Position numbers and translations under genes: made by a program. Shown here piece by piece: positions 25,449 to 34,924 of a DNA stretch of 64,000 bases (the stretch's first letter is position 1; each line of letters begins with the position of its first letter). Origin of the DNA: JAOPZW01 sp963807305 (GTDB lineage Bacteria > Actinomycetota > Thermoleophilia > Solirubrobacterales > Solirubrobacteraceae); assembly GCA_963807305.1 (NCBI GenBank), contig CAWEBN010000005.1, positions 62,001-126,000 on the forward strand, in the 5' to 3' direction. The notes below the pieces were generated by a model, which worked only from the letters and a program-made list of their open reading frames with translations, was not told the DNA's origin and did not search any database.

Positions 25449-26114
25449 TCAGAGCCAGCCGGCGTACGGCAAACTGGCGCCGGCCAGCGCGAGCTGATCG
25501 CCGCCGAGGCCGACCTGGCCGAGGGTCGCCACCTCGACGCGCCCGAGGCTCTCGATCGCCTGCGCGTTGGAGCGCTGCATGACGCTCGGCCGCTCGGGCC
25601 ACGGCGTCAGCACGACGGCGCGCACGTCCAGCCCCGCCGCGCGAGCGGACTCGACGGTGAGCAATGAGTGGTTGATGGTGCCGAGGCCCGGACGCGCGGC
25701 GACGACGACCGGCCAGTCCAGGTCGACCGCGAGGTCGCGCACGGTGTAGCCCAGCGTGAGCGGGACCAGCAGCCCGCCGACGCCCTCGGCGACCACGACG
25801 TCTGCGCGCAAACCGCGCGCGTGGGCCACGAGCGCCGCCGGGTCGAGCGCGGTGCCGGCCAGCTCTGCCGCCAGGTGCGGCGAGACGGCGGGTCCGAAGC
25901 GATGCGGCGTGACCTCGTCGACCGGGCGCCCCGCCGCCGACGCGAGCAACTCGTGGTCGGCGGGGCGGTCGCCGTCCGGCTCGTCGAGGCCGGTGACCGC
26001 GGGCTTGAACGCGGCGACGTCGATGCCGTCGGCCCGCAGCGCCGCGGCCAGCGCCGCGGCGAGCACGGTCTTCCCGACGCCCGTGTCCGTGCCGGTGACG
26101 AAGACGCCGCGCAC
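25449..26114 (-). CDS. bioD: Dethiobiotin synthetase
   Basis: 221 residues. ATP-dependent ring closure of DAPA to dethiobiotin. The P-loop FVTGTDTGVGKTVLAAAL lies near the N-terminus, followed by FKPAVTGLDE, the substrate loop EGVGGLLVPLTLGYTVRDLA and VVVAARPGLGTINHSLLTV. GTG 26114 is chosen because it places GVFVTGTDTG right at the N-terminus, as in the family. It follows bioF by 19 bases and is the last gene of the bioB-bioF-bioD operon. Confidence 0.94.
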   Translation of the reverse strand: MRGVFVTGTDTGVGKTVLAAALAAALRADGIDVAAFKPAVTGLDEPDGDRPADHELLASAAGRPVDEVTPHRFGPAVSPHLAAELAGTALDPAALVAHARGLRADVVVAEGVGGLLVPLTLGYTVRDLAVDLDWPVVVAARPGLGTINHSLLTVESARAAGLDVRAVVLTPWPERPSVMQRSNAQAIESLGRVEVATLGQVGLGGDQLALAGASLPYAGWL

Positions 26115-26133
26115 GCGCAGGCGCGGGCGACGC

Positions 26134-27384
<1,251 letters not shown>

Positions 27385-27399
27385 GTGTGAGGGCCCTCC

Positions 27400-28554
27400 T
27401 CAGGCCGCTTTGCTTGGCCAGCTGTTCGGTGCGCCGTCCGGTCTGGCCGGCACCGAGGTCTTGCGCTTGAAGCGCAGCTGCGACGCCGGATCCCACATGC
27501 GGATGTGGAGCTCCATAGGCGTGGGCTGCTCGTGCTCGGGCTCACGCTCCGGCAGGTCGCCCGCCAACCAGCCCGAGCGGTTGTCGGGCCGCGGGTTGGC
27601 GCCGTTGTCCGGCTGGCGCGCGACGTTGAGGCCCAGGTCGGTGAACATCGCCTGGTCCTCGTCGGGCGTCGACCCGAGCGTCGTGAGGAAGTTGCCCATC
27701 ATCACGCCGTTGAGCCCGGCCTTGACCGCCAGCGGCTGCAGCTCGCCCAGGTTCTCGACGCGGCCGCCGCAGAGCCGGAAGAGCGCGGCGGGCAGGATGA
27801 GGCGGAAGATGGCGATCCACTTGACCGCCTCCCACGGATCCATGTGGTCGCGGTCGCCGAACTTCGTGCCCGGCCGCGGGTTGAGGAGGTTGATGGGGAC
27901 GCTCGTCGGGTCGATCTTGGCCAGCTCGAAGGCCATCTCGACGCGTTGCTCGCGCGACTCGCCGAGGTTGAGGATCCCCCCGACGCAGGTCTCCAGCCCG
28001 GCCTCGCGGACCGCATCGATCGTCCGTAGCCGTGCGGCGTAGCGCACGGTGGTGGAGACCTCGTCGTAGTAGGACTCGGCCGTCTCGACGTTGTGGTGCA
28101 CGCGCTGGATGCCGGCCTCGCGCAGCGCCTTGGCGCGCGTCGCGCTCATGTGCCCGATCGACGCGCAGCGCTTGAGGTTCGTGTGCTCGGCCACCAGGCG
28201 CGCGCCCTCGAGCACCTTCTCGAAGTCGCGCTTGGACAGTCCCTGGCCCTGGGTGACCATGCAGAAACGGTGTGCGCCCGCCGCCTCGGCGGCCCGCGCG
28301 TGCTCGAGCATCTGGTCGGGCTCCATCATGGCGTGCATCGGCGTCTCGGCCTCGGCGAAGCGCGACTGCGCGCAGAACCCGCAGTCCTCGGCGCACCCGC
28401 CCGACTTGGCGTTGACCAGCGAGCACATGTCGGTGCTGTCGCCGAAGCTCTCCTGGCGCGCCTGCCAGGCCTGCTCGACCAGCGCCTCGATGTCGGCGTG
28501 GACCTCGAGATCGCCCAGCTGGAGGGCCTCCTCGCGCGTGATCAACGGCGGCAT
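27400..28554 (-). CDS. bioB: Biotin synthase
   Basis: 384 residues. Radical-SAM enzyme that inserts sulfur into dethiobiotin. The [4Fe-4S] motif is GGCAEDCGFCAQS (C-x3-C-x2-C); MVTQGQGLSKRDFE, HHNVETAESYYDEVSTTV and LNPRPGTKF follow in the usual order, and FRLCGGRVENL matches the [2Fe-2S] Arg region. It carries a C-terminal extension of about 40 residues beyond the usual end (after SGWLAGDLPE). First gene of the bioB-F-D operon. ATG 28554 faces a response regulator start 52 bases away. Confidence 0.95.
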   Translation of the reverse strand: MPPLITREEALQLGDLEVHADIEALVEQAWQARQESFGDSTDMCSLVNAKSGGCAEDCGFCAQSRFAEAETPMHAMMEPDQMLEHARAAEAAGAHRFCMVTQGQGLSKRDFEKVLEGARLVAEHTNLKRCASIGHMSATRAKALREAGIQRVHHNVETAESYYDEVSTTVRYAARLRTIDAVREAGLETCVGGILNLGESREQRVEMAFELAKIDPTSVPINLLNPRPGTKFGDRDHMDPWEAVKWIAIFRLILPAALFRLCGGRVENLGELQPLAVKAGLNGVMMGNFLTTLGSTPDEDQAMFTDLGLNVARQPDNGANPRPDNRSGWLAGDLPEREPEHEQPTPMELHIRMWDPASQLRFKRKTSVPARPDGAPNSWPSKAA

Positions 28555-28606
28555 GGCACGGAAACGTAGGTCGCGCGCCGGACGGCGCCGCTACCCTCCG
28601 ACGCCG

Positions 28607-28981
28607 GTGGCGCCGATCCGGGTACTGGTGTGCGACGACGTCGAGGCCTTCAGGGCCATGCTGCGCTACACGCTGCAGGAGGATCCCGGGATCGAGGTCG
28701 TGGGGGAGGCAGCCGACGGTATGGCCGCCATCGGCGCGGCCGAGCGCCTGCAGCCCGACGTCGTCCTGCTGGACCTCACGATGCCGGTTCTCGACGGTAT
28801 CGACGCCATCCCCGCCGTGCTCCAGCGCGCCCCCGCCACGCGGGTCGTCGCCCTGAGCGGCTGGGGGGCCGACCGCATGGCCGACGCGGCGCTCGAGCAG
28901 GGCGCCGTCGCCTACGTCGAGAAGAGCGACGACGTGGAGGCCATCCGTGCCGCGGTCCGCGCCGCGGCCGCGGTGGCGTGA
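28607..28981 (+). CDS. Stand-alone response-regulator receiver protein
   Basis: 124 residues, one receiver domain with no output domain. IRVLVCDDVEAFRAMLRY supplies the acidic pair, VVLLDLTMPVLDGIDAI the phospho-accepting Asp, ALSGWGADRM the Ser/Thr position and VAYVEKSDDVEAI the conserved Lys. GTG 28607 gives the conserved N-terminus. Divergent from bioB. No kinase is adjacent; the only kinase-like gene in the window (12024) is degenerate. Confidence 0.88.
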   Translation: MAPIRVLVCDDVEAFRAMLRYTLQEDPGIEVVGEAADGMAAIGAAERLQPDVVLLDLTMPVLDGIDAIPAVLQRAPATRVVALSGWGADRMADAALEQGAVAYVEKSDDVEAIRAAVRAAAAVA

Positions 28982-28996
28982 GCCGCACGCCCCGCG

Positions 28997-30457
28997 CTAC
29001 CGCAACGGCACGTCGCGGACCGAGGCGTTCCCGGCCCAGTCCCAGGCGTAGATCGCGAGCCGGCGAGCGCTGGGCGGCAGGGGCGGCGCCAGGCCGCCCG
29101 CGAGCCGGTAGTTCCAGCGCGGGATGCAGACCAGGCGCCTGTCGAAGCACGTCCAGCCGGGCTCGTAGGCGTCGGCGGCGTAGACCACCCAGCGCGCGCC
29201 GTCGGGCAGGTGCTGCGACCCGCGCAGCGCGAAGCGAAGCCCGGTCACGTCGCGCCCCGCGGCATCCCAGGCACGGTAGGCGAGCGCCGCCGGAGCGAGG
29301 ACCGGGGTCCGGTACTTGATCAGCGCCCGGAACGACTGCGGGTCGAAGACCTCGACGTCGACGTGGCCTCCGGGAGCCACGGTCGGCGAGCCGATGATCG
29401 GCGCCTGTGTGTCCGTCCACGGCGACAGCACCCGGCCGCCGGGCCGCAGCGGATTGAGGAAGCGCTCGCCCGAGAGCTCGGACAGGTGCAGATGCCCGGC
29501 GCCGTTGAGGATGGTTCCCACGACCGTGCGATAAGCGCTGACGAACTGGCCCGTCCGCACGCGGTGGTGGATGTGCCAGTAGAGGTAGCTGCCCACCTGG
29601 ACGCGCTCGTCCGGGGTGCCGGCGGCCACGACGCGCGCCGTGCCGGGCTGCATGGCGTACACCGGCGTTCCGTCCTGGGCCTGGATGTCGATGCCCTTGT
29701 GCATGTTGGCCGGGCGCCGCTCGTTGAGCCCGGCGCGCAGCGGGTGCTGGCGGTGGAAGGGGCGCAGCGGCCACCCGGCGCGCGCGCCGGCGGGGCGGCA
29801 GCCGACCGAGCACGACGCCCCGTCGGCCCAGAAGGCCGGCAGCCGGTCGGACGCTCGTGCCGCACGCTGCCGGCCGGAGTCCGCGAACGGCCACGTGTCC
29901 AGGCGCGGCGACTCGCCGGGGCTGACGATCGCCGCGTCGCCGGCGTGCGTCTCCAGCGTGCCCGTGCCGGCCGCGGAGGTGACGCGCCCGGCGCCCGAGC
30001 GCACCCAGATGCGCGTGCGGCGCCCGACGGCCAGCTCGACGCGGCTGCCGGCGCCCGTGGCGGTGAAGGCGGCCTGCGGCGTCGCCAGCACCGCCCGCGC
30101 GGGGTCGCTGCGCGCCGCGACGAGCGAGATCCGGCCCGCGACGAGTCGGGTCGCCGCGCACTCGAGCCGCACCGCGCCGCGGCCGAGCCGCAGCGACGCT
30201 CCCCGCCTGGACATGCGCAGCCAGCCACCGAGCGGCACCTGGATCTCCGCGCCGACGGCGATCGCATCGCCGCCGCGCAGCGGCTGCTGGCCGATCCGGG
30301 GCCGGTGCGTCCGCGAGACCGCGACGACGCGGGCGGGGGCGCCGCACCCTCCCGCCTGGGCCGGCGCGCGCCTGACGGACGGCAGCAGCAGGCCCACCGC
30401 GAGCAGCGTGGCCACGCCCGCCGCGCCACGTCGCCCGAAGGCCAGCCGCGCCCGCAT
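28997..30457 (-). CDS. Secreted FecR-like / M23 peptidase-like protein
   Basis: 486 residues. A basic start and hydrophobic run (GAAGVATLLAVGLLLPSV) indicate a signal peptide. Residues ~50-190 have a FecR-like pattern (VPLGGWLRMSRRGASLRLG, later GTLETHAGDAAIVSPGESP). From ~250 the M23/LytM signature appears: NMHKGIDIQAQDGTPVYA (H-x3-D), YWHIHHRV and HLHLSEL (HxH). So a metal site is nearly complete, but the C-terminal ~130 residues are unlike M23 enzymes. Predicted envelope protein; activity on peptidoglycan is plausible, not proven. It ends 15 bases after the receiver gene. Confidence 0.75.
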   Translation of the reverse strand: MRARLAFGRRGAAGVATLLAVGLLLPSVRRAPAQAGGCGAPARVVAVSRTHRPRIGQQPLRGGDAIAVGAEIQVPLGGWLRMSRRGASLRLGRGAVRLECAATRLVAGRISLVAARSDPARAVLATPQAAFTATGAGSRVELAVGRRTRIWVRSGAGRVTSAAGTGTLETHAGDAAIVSPGESPRLDTWPFADSGRQRAARASDRLPAFWADGASCSVGCRPAGARAGWPLRPFHRQHPLRAGLNERRPANMHKGIDIQAQDGTPVYAMQPGTARVVAAGTPDERVQVGSYLYWHIHHRVRTGQFVSAYRTVVGTILNGAGHLHLSELSGERFLNPLRPGGRVLSPWTDTQAPIIGSPTVAPGGHVDVEVFDPQSFRALIKYRTPVLAPAALAYRAWDAAGRDVTGLRFALRGSQHLPDGARWVVYAADAYEPGWTCFDRRLVCIPRWNYRLAGGLAPPLPPSARRLAIYAWDWAGNASVRDVPLR

Positions 30458-30458
30458 G

Positions 30459-31232
30459 TCATCCCAGCTCGAGCTCGAGAACCAGTGGCGCGTGGTCCGA
30501 CGGCTTCTGGCCCTTGCGGAAGTCGCGCTCGATGCCGACGTGCCGCAGGCCCTCGGCGAGCGCGCTGCGCACGAGGAAGAGGTCGATGCGCAGGCCCATC
30601 CCGCGATGGAAGTGGCCCTGGCGGTAGTCCCACCAGGTGTGCTGGACGAGGTCGGGTCCGTTGACCGCCCGGAAGGCGTCGACGTAGCCGTCGTCGAGGA
30701 TCGCCTGCAGGCGCGAGCGCTCGTCGGGCGTCACGTGGGTCTCGCCCGCGAAGGCGGCCGGGTCGTAGACGTCGATGTCGGCCGGCGTCACGTTGAAGTC
30801 GCCCGCCACGATCGCGGGCGCCCCGTCGCCGGCCAGCCGCTCGCGCATGGCGTCGAGGAAGGCGAGCTTCTCGGCGAAGGTCGGTGTGCCGACGGCGCGG
30901 CCGTTGGTGACGTAGGTGGACGCGACGCGCAGGCCGCCCGCCGTGGCCTCGATCCAGCGCGCCTCCTCGGTGCGGTGCTCGCCGGGGAGGCCGTGCACGG
31001 CGTCGGTGAGCGCGAGGCCCTCGCGGGCGAGGATGGCGACGCCCGCCCAGCGCCCGGCGCTGTGGTGGACCGCGCCGTAGCCGGCGGCCGCCAGGTCGGC
31101 GATCGGGAAGGCGTCCGGCTCGGTCTTGGTCTCCTGCAGGAGCACGACGTCGGGCGCGTGCATGCCCAGGAACTCGAGCACGCGGGGCAGCCGCGCGTTG
31201 AGGGAGTTGACGTTCCAGGTGACGAGTTTCAC
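30459..31232 (-). CDS. xth: Exodeoxyribonuclease III (AP endonuclease)
   Basis: 257 residues, normal for ExoIII. LVTWNVNSLNARLPRVLEF, LLQETKTEPDAFP (metal Glu), YVTNGRAVGTP, IVAGDFNVTPADIDVYDP (Asp/Asn pair) and the terminal QKPSDHAPLVLEL (Asp-His) are all intact. Acts in base excision repair. GTG 31232 is needed to include KLVTWNVN at the start. It follows an enoyl-CoA hydratase by 4 bases on the same strand, an odd functional pairing. Confidence 0.94.
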   Translation of the reverse strand: MKLVTWNVNSLNARLPRVLEFLGMHAPDVVLLQETKTEPDAFPIADLAAAGYGAVHHSAGRWAGVAILAREGLALTDAVHGLPGEHRTEEARWIEATAGGLRVASTYVTNGRAVGTPTFAEKLAFLDAMRERLAGDGAPAIVAGDFNVTPADIDVYDPAAFAGETHVTPDERSRLQAILDDGYVDAFRAVNGPDLVQHTWWDYRQGHFHRGMGLRIDLFLVRSALAEGLRHVGIERDFRKGQKPSDHAPLVLELELG

Positions 31233-31236
31233 GGCC

Positions 31237-32022
31237 TCAGCGGCCCTTCCAGCGCGCGGGCCGCTTCTGGCCGAATGCCCGCACGCCCTCGCGCAGATCC
31301 TCGGACTGGAAGCTGGCCTCGCGCAACTCGATGAGCTCGCGCTCGACCTCGGGGTCGAGCCGGCCCTCCGCCGCCAGGATGTCGCGGATCGCGCGCTTGT
31401 TGCCGCGCACGCTGAGCGGGGCGTTGGCGGCGAGGTCCTGCGCCAGGTCGAGCGCGGCGGTCTCGAGCTCCGAGACACCGACGACCTGGTTGACGAGTCC
31501 CCAGCCGAGCGCCGTGCGTGCGTCGACGTTGCGGGCGGTGAGGAACAGCTCGCGCGTGCGCGGGGCGCCGATGGCCTCCAGGAAGCGCCGCAGGCCGGTG
31601 TGCGAGTAGACGAGGCCGAGCTTGGCGGGAGGCATGCCGAGCAGGATGCCGTCCGCGGCAACGCGCAGGTCGCACGCGAGCGCGAGCTCGAGCCCGCCGC
31701 CGATGGTGAGGCCCGGCAGCGCCGCGACCGTCGGGACCTCGCAGGTCTCGAGCGCCGCGAGCGCCGCGGCGAACGGGTGGGCGACGAGCCGTTCGGCCTC
31801 CTGCGCGAAGACGTCATCGGGGATGTCGCCGATGTCGTAGCCCGAGGAGAACATCCCGTCCGCGCCGGTCAGCAGGACCACCCGTGCTTCGCCGATGTCG
31901 TCGAGCACGGCCGCGATCGCGTCGAGGATCGGGTGGTCCAGCGCATTGCGCTTGGCCGTGTTGGAGATCGTGAGCCGAAGGACGCCGTCCGCCGGCCGGT
32001 CGAGGAGCAGCTCTCCCGCCAT
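31237..32022 (-). CDS. Enoyl-CoA hydratase/isomerase family protein
   Basis: 261 residues, the normal crotonase length. TISNTAKRNALDHPILDAI opens the fold, SSGYDIGDIP forms the first oxyanion loop, ALPGLTIGGGLELALACD the second (GGG), and GWGLVNQVVGVSELE follows. The usual catalytic Glu pair of hydratases is not obvious near LGLVYSHTGLRRFLE, so isomerase, hydrolase or decarboxylase activity is possible. ATG 32022. Its upstream gene is the biotinyl carrier domain 28 bases away, and ExoIII follows. Confidence 0.87.
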   Translation of the reverse strand: MAGELLLDRPADGVLRLTISNTAKRNALDHPILDAIAAVLDDIGEARVVLLTGADGMFSSGYDIGDIPDDVFAQEAERLVAHPFAAALAALETCEVPTVAALPGLTIGGGLELALACDLRVAADGILLGMPPAKLGLVYSHTGLRRFLEAIGAPRTRELFLTARNVDARTALGWGLVNQVVGVSELETAALDLAQDLAANAPLSVRGNKRAIRDILAAEGRLDPEVERELIELREASFQSEDLREGVRAFGQKRPARWKGR

Positions 32023-32050
32023 GAACGGGCGAGAGGCTAGTGCAGGCGGG

Positions 32051-32263
32051 CTACTCGAGGATGACGAGGGTGTCGCCCTCGTTCACCGCCTGGCCCTCTT
32101 CGCACAGGATCTCCTTGACGGTGCCCGGGTCCTCGGCCTCGACCGGCATCTCCATCTTCATCGACTCGAGGATCACGACCGTGTCGCCCTCGTCGATCTC
32201 GTCGCCGACCTCGCACTCGATCTTCCACACCGTTCCCGTGATGTGGGCCTCGACCTCCGCCAC
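32051..32263 (-). CDS. Free-standing biotin/lipoyl attachment domain (acyl-CoA carboxylase BCCP)
   Basis: 70 residues, a bare biotinyl domain. The attachment motif ESMKMEMP carries Lys36. Hairpin partners GTVWKIECEVGDEIDEGD and GTVKEILCEEGQAVNEGD are near-perfect mirror halves. Such single-domain carriers serve multi-subunit acyl-CoA carboxylases; a candidate carboxyltransferase is encoded at 56596. No biotin carboxylase is in the window. It starts the minus-strand group with enoyl-CoA hydratase and ExoIII. Confidence 0.94.
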   Translation of the reverse strand: MAEVEAHITGTVWKIECEVGDEIDEGDTVVILESMKMEMPVEAEDPGTVKEILCEEGQAVNEGDTLVILE

Positions 32264-32616
32264 GCGTCCTCCAGTGCTGCTCGAAGGGGCCTACCGCAAC
32301 CGCGCGGACCTTAGCCGCCCGCCTGGACGTAGCCATTTGCGGCGCCTCGACCACCGGTCGGAACAGCTTCCGACCACGGGTCGGTGGGAGATGCCCAGGA
32401 GGCCCCGTACCTTGCTGGACGTGGCCATGAGCACTTCGGGAAGGGGGCACAACAAGCCCACCGTCTCCTCCTGCGACGAACGCCCGAAGGCTCTGCCACT
32501 GCCCCCGGAGGGGCCCTGACCCAGTCTCTCCGGGAACGCGATCGGGCCGGGGTCCAGGGGACATCCGCGCCGGCGAGGGGACAGCGCCGACGCGGGTATG
32601 GACCTCGGCCCGATCG
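32264..32616. other. 353-base gap with a hairpin
   Basis: Between the biotinyl-carrier start and the TetR stop. It holds a perfect 8-bp stem with 4-base loop, GGTCGGAA-CAGC-TTCCGACC, at 32356-32375. A 30-codon plus-strand frame near 32427 has no family likeness. It must contain the carrier operon's promoter, but no strong -35/-10 pair stands out. Nothing else recognised. Confidence 0.5.
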
Positions 32617-33225
32617 TTATTCGCCCTGCGCCGGGGCGACGACCTCGGCCGTGATCGAGGCGATGGTCCGGTCGACGTAGTCGGCCGCCGGCCATCCGCG
32701 ATCGGCGACGAGGTGCTGCCACGTGGAGATGTGGCTGCGCGCATAGACCCAATCGGCCGCGGCGTCGACGGTCCAGCCCGGCGCCAGGCGACCCGCCTCG
32801 TCGACCCGCGCGACCGCGAGGCGGAAGGCCGCGTGGATGTCGTCCATGCGATCGCGCCACGCCGCGCCGCCCTCGTCGCCGGCGATGAGGGCGCCCTCCA
32901 GCGCGCGGGCGACGTGCAGGATCTCGGGCACGTAGCCGAGCCACAGGCGCAGCGCCGTCTCGAAGGCCTCGACGGGCGCCAGCTCGCGCGTCGCGACGAG
33001 GCGCGTGCGAAAGCCGCTCGCCGCGTCGTGGTGGCGGGTCATGGCGACGAGCAGCCCGGCGCGGCTCTCGAAGTGGTGGTAGACGAGCTGGCGGGAGACG
33101 CCGCTGGCCGTGGCGATGTCGGCCACCGTCACGGCCTGGACACCGCGCTCGCCGACCAGCCCCCACGCCGTCTCGAGGATGTGCGCGCGCGCGTTGCGCT
33201 GGGGCGCCGCTAGGTCATTTGACAC
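32617..33225 (-). CDS. TetR-family regulator of the divergent acyl-CoA ligase
   Basis: 202 residues. The N-terminal helix-turn-helix is ILETAWGLVGERGVQAVTV, ADIATASGVSRQLVYHHF (recognition helix SRQLVYHHF). The C-terminal ~140 residues are the usual all-helical ligand domain with no conserved sequence. GTG 33225 lies inside the left arm of a 46-bp inverted repeat whose right arm ends on the ATG of the ligase gene, so it very probably represses both genes. The ligand is plausibly an acyl-CoA or aryl-CoA; that is inference from the partner gene. Confidence 0.88.
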   Translation of the reverse strand: MSNDLAAPQRNARAHILETAWGLVGERGVQAVTVADIATASGVSRQLVYHHFESRAGLLVAMTRHHDAASGFRTRLVATRELAPVEAFETALRLWLGYVPEILHVARALEGALIAGDEGGAAWRDRMDDIHAAFRLAVARVDEAGRLAPGWTVDAAADWVYARSHISTWQHLVADRGWPAADYVDRTIASITAEVVAPAQGE

Positions 33226-33261
33226 GTGTAAAGCCTGGGTTTATTGTACACGTGTCAAATG
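33216..33261. promoter_or_regulatory. TetR operator/promoter: 15-bp inverted repeat covering both divergent start codons
   Basis: Left arm CATTTGACACGTGTA (33216-33230) and right arm TACACGTGTCAAATG (33247-33261) are perfect complements, separated by 16 bases. Each arm contains the self-palindrome ACACGTGT, so it may be two operator sites. On the plus strand TTGACA (33219-33224), a 17-base spacer and TATTGT (33242-33247) form a promoter ending 11 bases before ATG 33259. On the minus strand TACAAT lies at 33248-33243. Leaders would be nearly absent. Confidence 0.85.
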
Positions 33262-34818
33262 ATACGCCCGGGGGTGGATCGCATGGTGTGGAGGAGCGTG
33301 TACGAGCCGATCGAGACTGCGGAAGGCACGCTGCACGACTCGATCGTTGCGACGGCGCGCGCGATGGGCGATCGCGTCTCGCTCATCGATGGTCCGTCCG
33401 GGGTGACGACCACCTACGCGGAGCTCGCGTCCCGGATCGACCGAGCAGCGGCCGGGCTCGCCGCGCGCGGCCTGCGCCCTGGCGACGTGCTCGCACTGTG
33501 GGCGCCCAACTCGCCCGGGTGGGCGATCGCCGCCCTCGGCGCCGTGGCGGCCGGCGCCACCGTCAGCGGCGTGAGCCCGGTGGCCGTCGAGCGCGAGCTG
33601 GCCGCGCAGCTCATGGACTCCGAGGCGTCGATCGTCGTCGCGCCCCCCGACCGCCTGGAGCTCGCGCGCAAGGTCGCGCGGACCGCGGGCGTGCGCGAGG
33701 TCATCGCGCTCGACGACGTCGAAGGCGACGGCGCGCCGCCTGCGGTCGACCTCGATCCGGCGACCGCGGTCGCGCTGCTGCCCTACTCGAGCGGCACCAC
33801 CGGCCTGCCCAAGGGCGTCATGCTCACCCACGCGAACGTCGTCGTCGCCATCGCGCAGGCGCGGGCCGGGCTGAAGCTCGGGCCGCGTGACACTGTCGCC
33901 GCCGTGGCGCCCTTTGCCCACGTCATGGGCTTCGTCATCACGCTGACCAACGCGCTGACCTCGGGTGCCACCGTCGTCACGTTGCCGCGGTTCGCCTTCG
34001 AGCCCTTCCTCGAGCTCGTCGAGCGCCACCGTGCCACGGTCGTCATCGTGGCGCCGCCGGTGATGGCCGCCCTGGCGGGCCACCCGGCGGTCGGCGCCCG
34101 CGACCTCTCCTCGCTCGAGCTCGTCGTCGCGGGTGGGGCGCCCGTGCCCGCGGAGATCGCACGCGCGGTCGGCGAGCGTCTGCCCGGCGCCGTCGTCCGC
34201 CTCGGCTACGGGCTGACCGAGACCAGCGCGACGGTGACCGCGCCCGACCGCGACCAGCCCGTCGCGCCCGGCTCGGTCGGCCGCGCGATGCCCGGCACCG
34301 AGCTGCGCGTGGTCGACCCCGAGAGCGGCGCCGACCTCGGCCCCGGCGAGCCCGGCGAGCTCTGGGTGCGCGGGCCGCAGACGATGGCGGGCTACCTGCA
34401 CCGTCCGGACGCCACCGCCGCGATGATCGACGCCGACGGGTGGCTGCACACCGGCGACCTCGTCGTCGTCGACGAGGAGGGCCAGCTGTTCATCGTGGAC
34501 CGGCTCAAGGAGCTCATCAAGGTCAGCGCCTTCCAGGTCGCGCCGGCGGAACTCGAGGCCGTCCTCGCCACGCATCCGGCGGTGGCCGACGCCGCGGTCG
34601 TGGGACGCCCCGACGCGGCCACCGGCGAGGTCCCCGTGGCGTCGGTCGTCGCCCGCGCGCCGCTCGACGCCGATGACCTCATGGCCTGGGTGGCGGAGCG
34701 GGTCGCGCCCTACAAGCGCATCCGCGCGGTGCGCTTTGTCGAAGCGATCCCCCGCACGCCCGCCGGCAAGATCCTGCGCCGAGTGCTCGTCGAGCAGGAG
34801 CGCCAGGCGGCGGCGTGA
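33259..34818 (+). CDS. AMP-dependent acyl-/aryl-CoA ligase (4-coumarate-CoA ligase-like)
   Basis: 519 residues. ATP + acid + CoA to acyl-CoA via an adenylate. The P-loop is YSSGTTGLPKGVMLTHANVV at ~175; LGYGLTETSATVTAP, the hinge GWLHTGDLVVVDEEGQLFIV and DRLKELIKVSAFQVAPAELE follow; the catalytic Lys is in RTPAGKILRRVL near the C-terminus. The 4CL-type order fits medium/long fatty or aryl acids. ATG 33259 sits in the operator. No SD is visible, consistent with a very short leader. Acyltransferase follows 106 bases on. Confidence 0.93.
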   Translation: MIRPGVDRMVWRSVYEPIETAEGTLHDSIVATARAMGDRVSLIDGPSGVTTTYAELASRIDRAAAGLAARGLRPGDVLALWAPNSPGWAIAALGAVAAGATVSGVSPVAVERELAAQLMDSEASIVVAPPDRLELARKVARTAGVREVIALDDVEGDGAPPAVDLDPATAVALLPYSSGTTGLPKGVMLTHANVVVAIAQARAGLKLGPRDTVAAVAPFAHVMGFVITLTNALTSGATVVTLPRFAFEPFLELVERHRATVVIVAPPVMAALAGHPAVGARDLSSLELVVAGGAPVPAEIARAVGERLPGAVVRLGYGLTETSATVTAPDRDQPVAPGSVGRAMPGTELRVVDPESGADLGPGEPGELWVRGPQTMAGYLHRPDATAAMIDADGWLHTGDLVVVDEEGQLFIVDRLKELIKVSAFQVAPAELEAVLATHPAVADAAVVGRPDAATGEVPVASVVARAPLDADDLMAWVAERVAPYKRIRAVRFVEAIPRTPAGKILRRVLVEQERQAAA

Positions 34819-34924
34819 GCTACTCGTCGTCGCGCAGATCGCACCATGGGCCGCGAGGCTCATCTTCGTCGTGGGACGGCCCAGGTGCGCTCTGGGGCCT
34901 ACGGGCCGTTGTAGCTTTCCGCAG

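Noticed and set aside
25199..25582. Plus-strand frame overlapping the 3' end of bioD
   Set aside because: Arg/Ala/Pro-rich composition, no start signal, and it runs through the repeat element into bioD in antisense.
32311..32744. Small frames in the gap between the biotinyl carrier and TetR
   Set aside because: Low-complexity, Arg/Gly/Trp-rich translations with no recognisable pattern.
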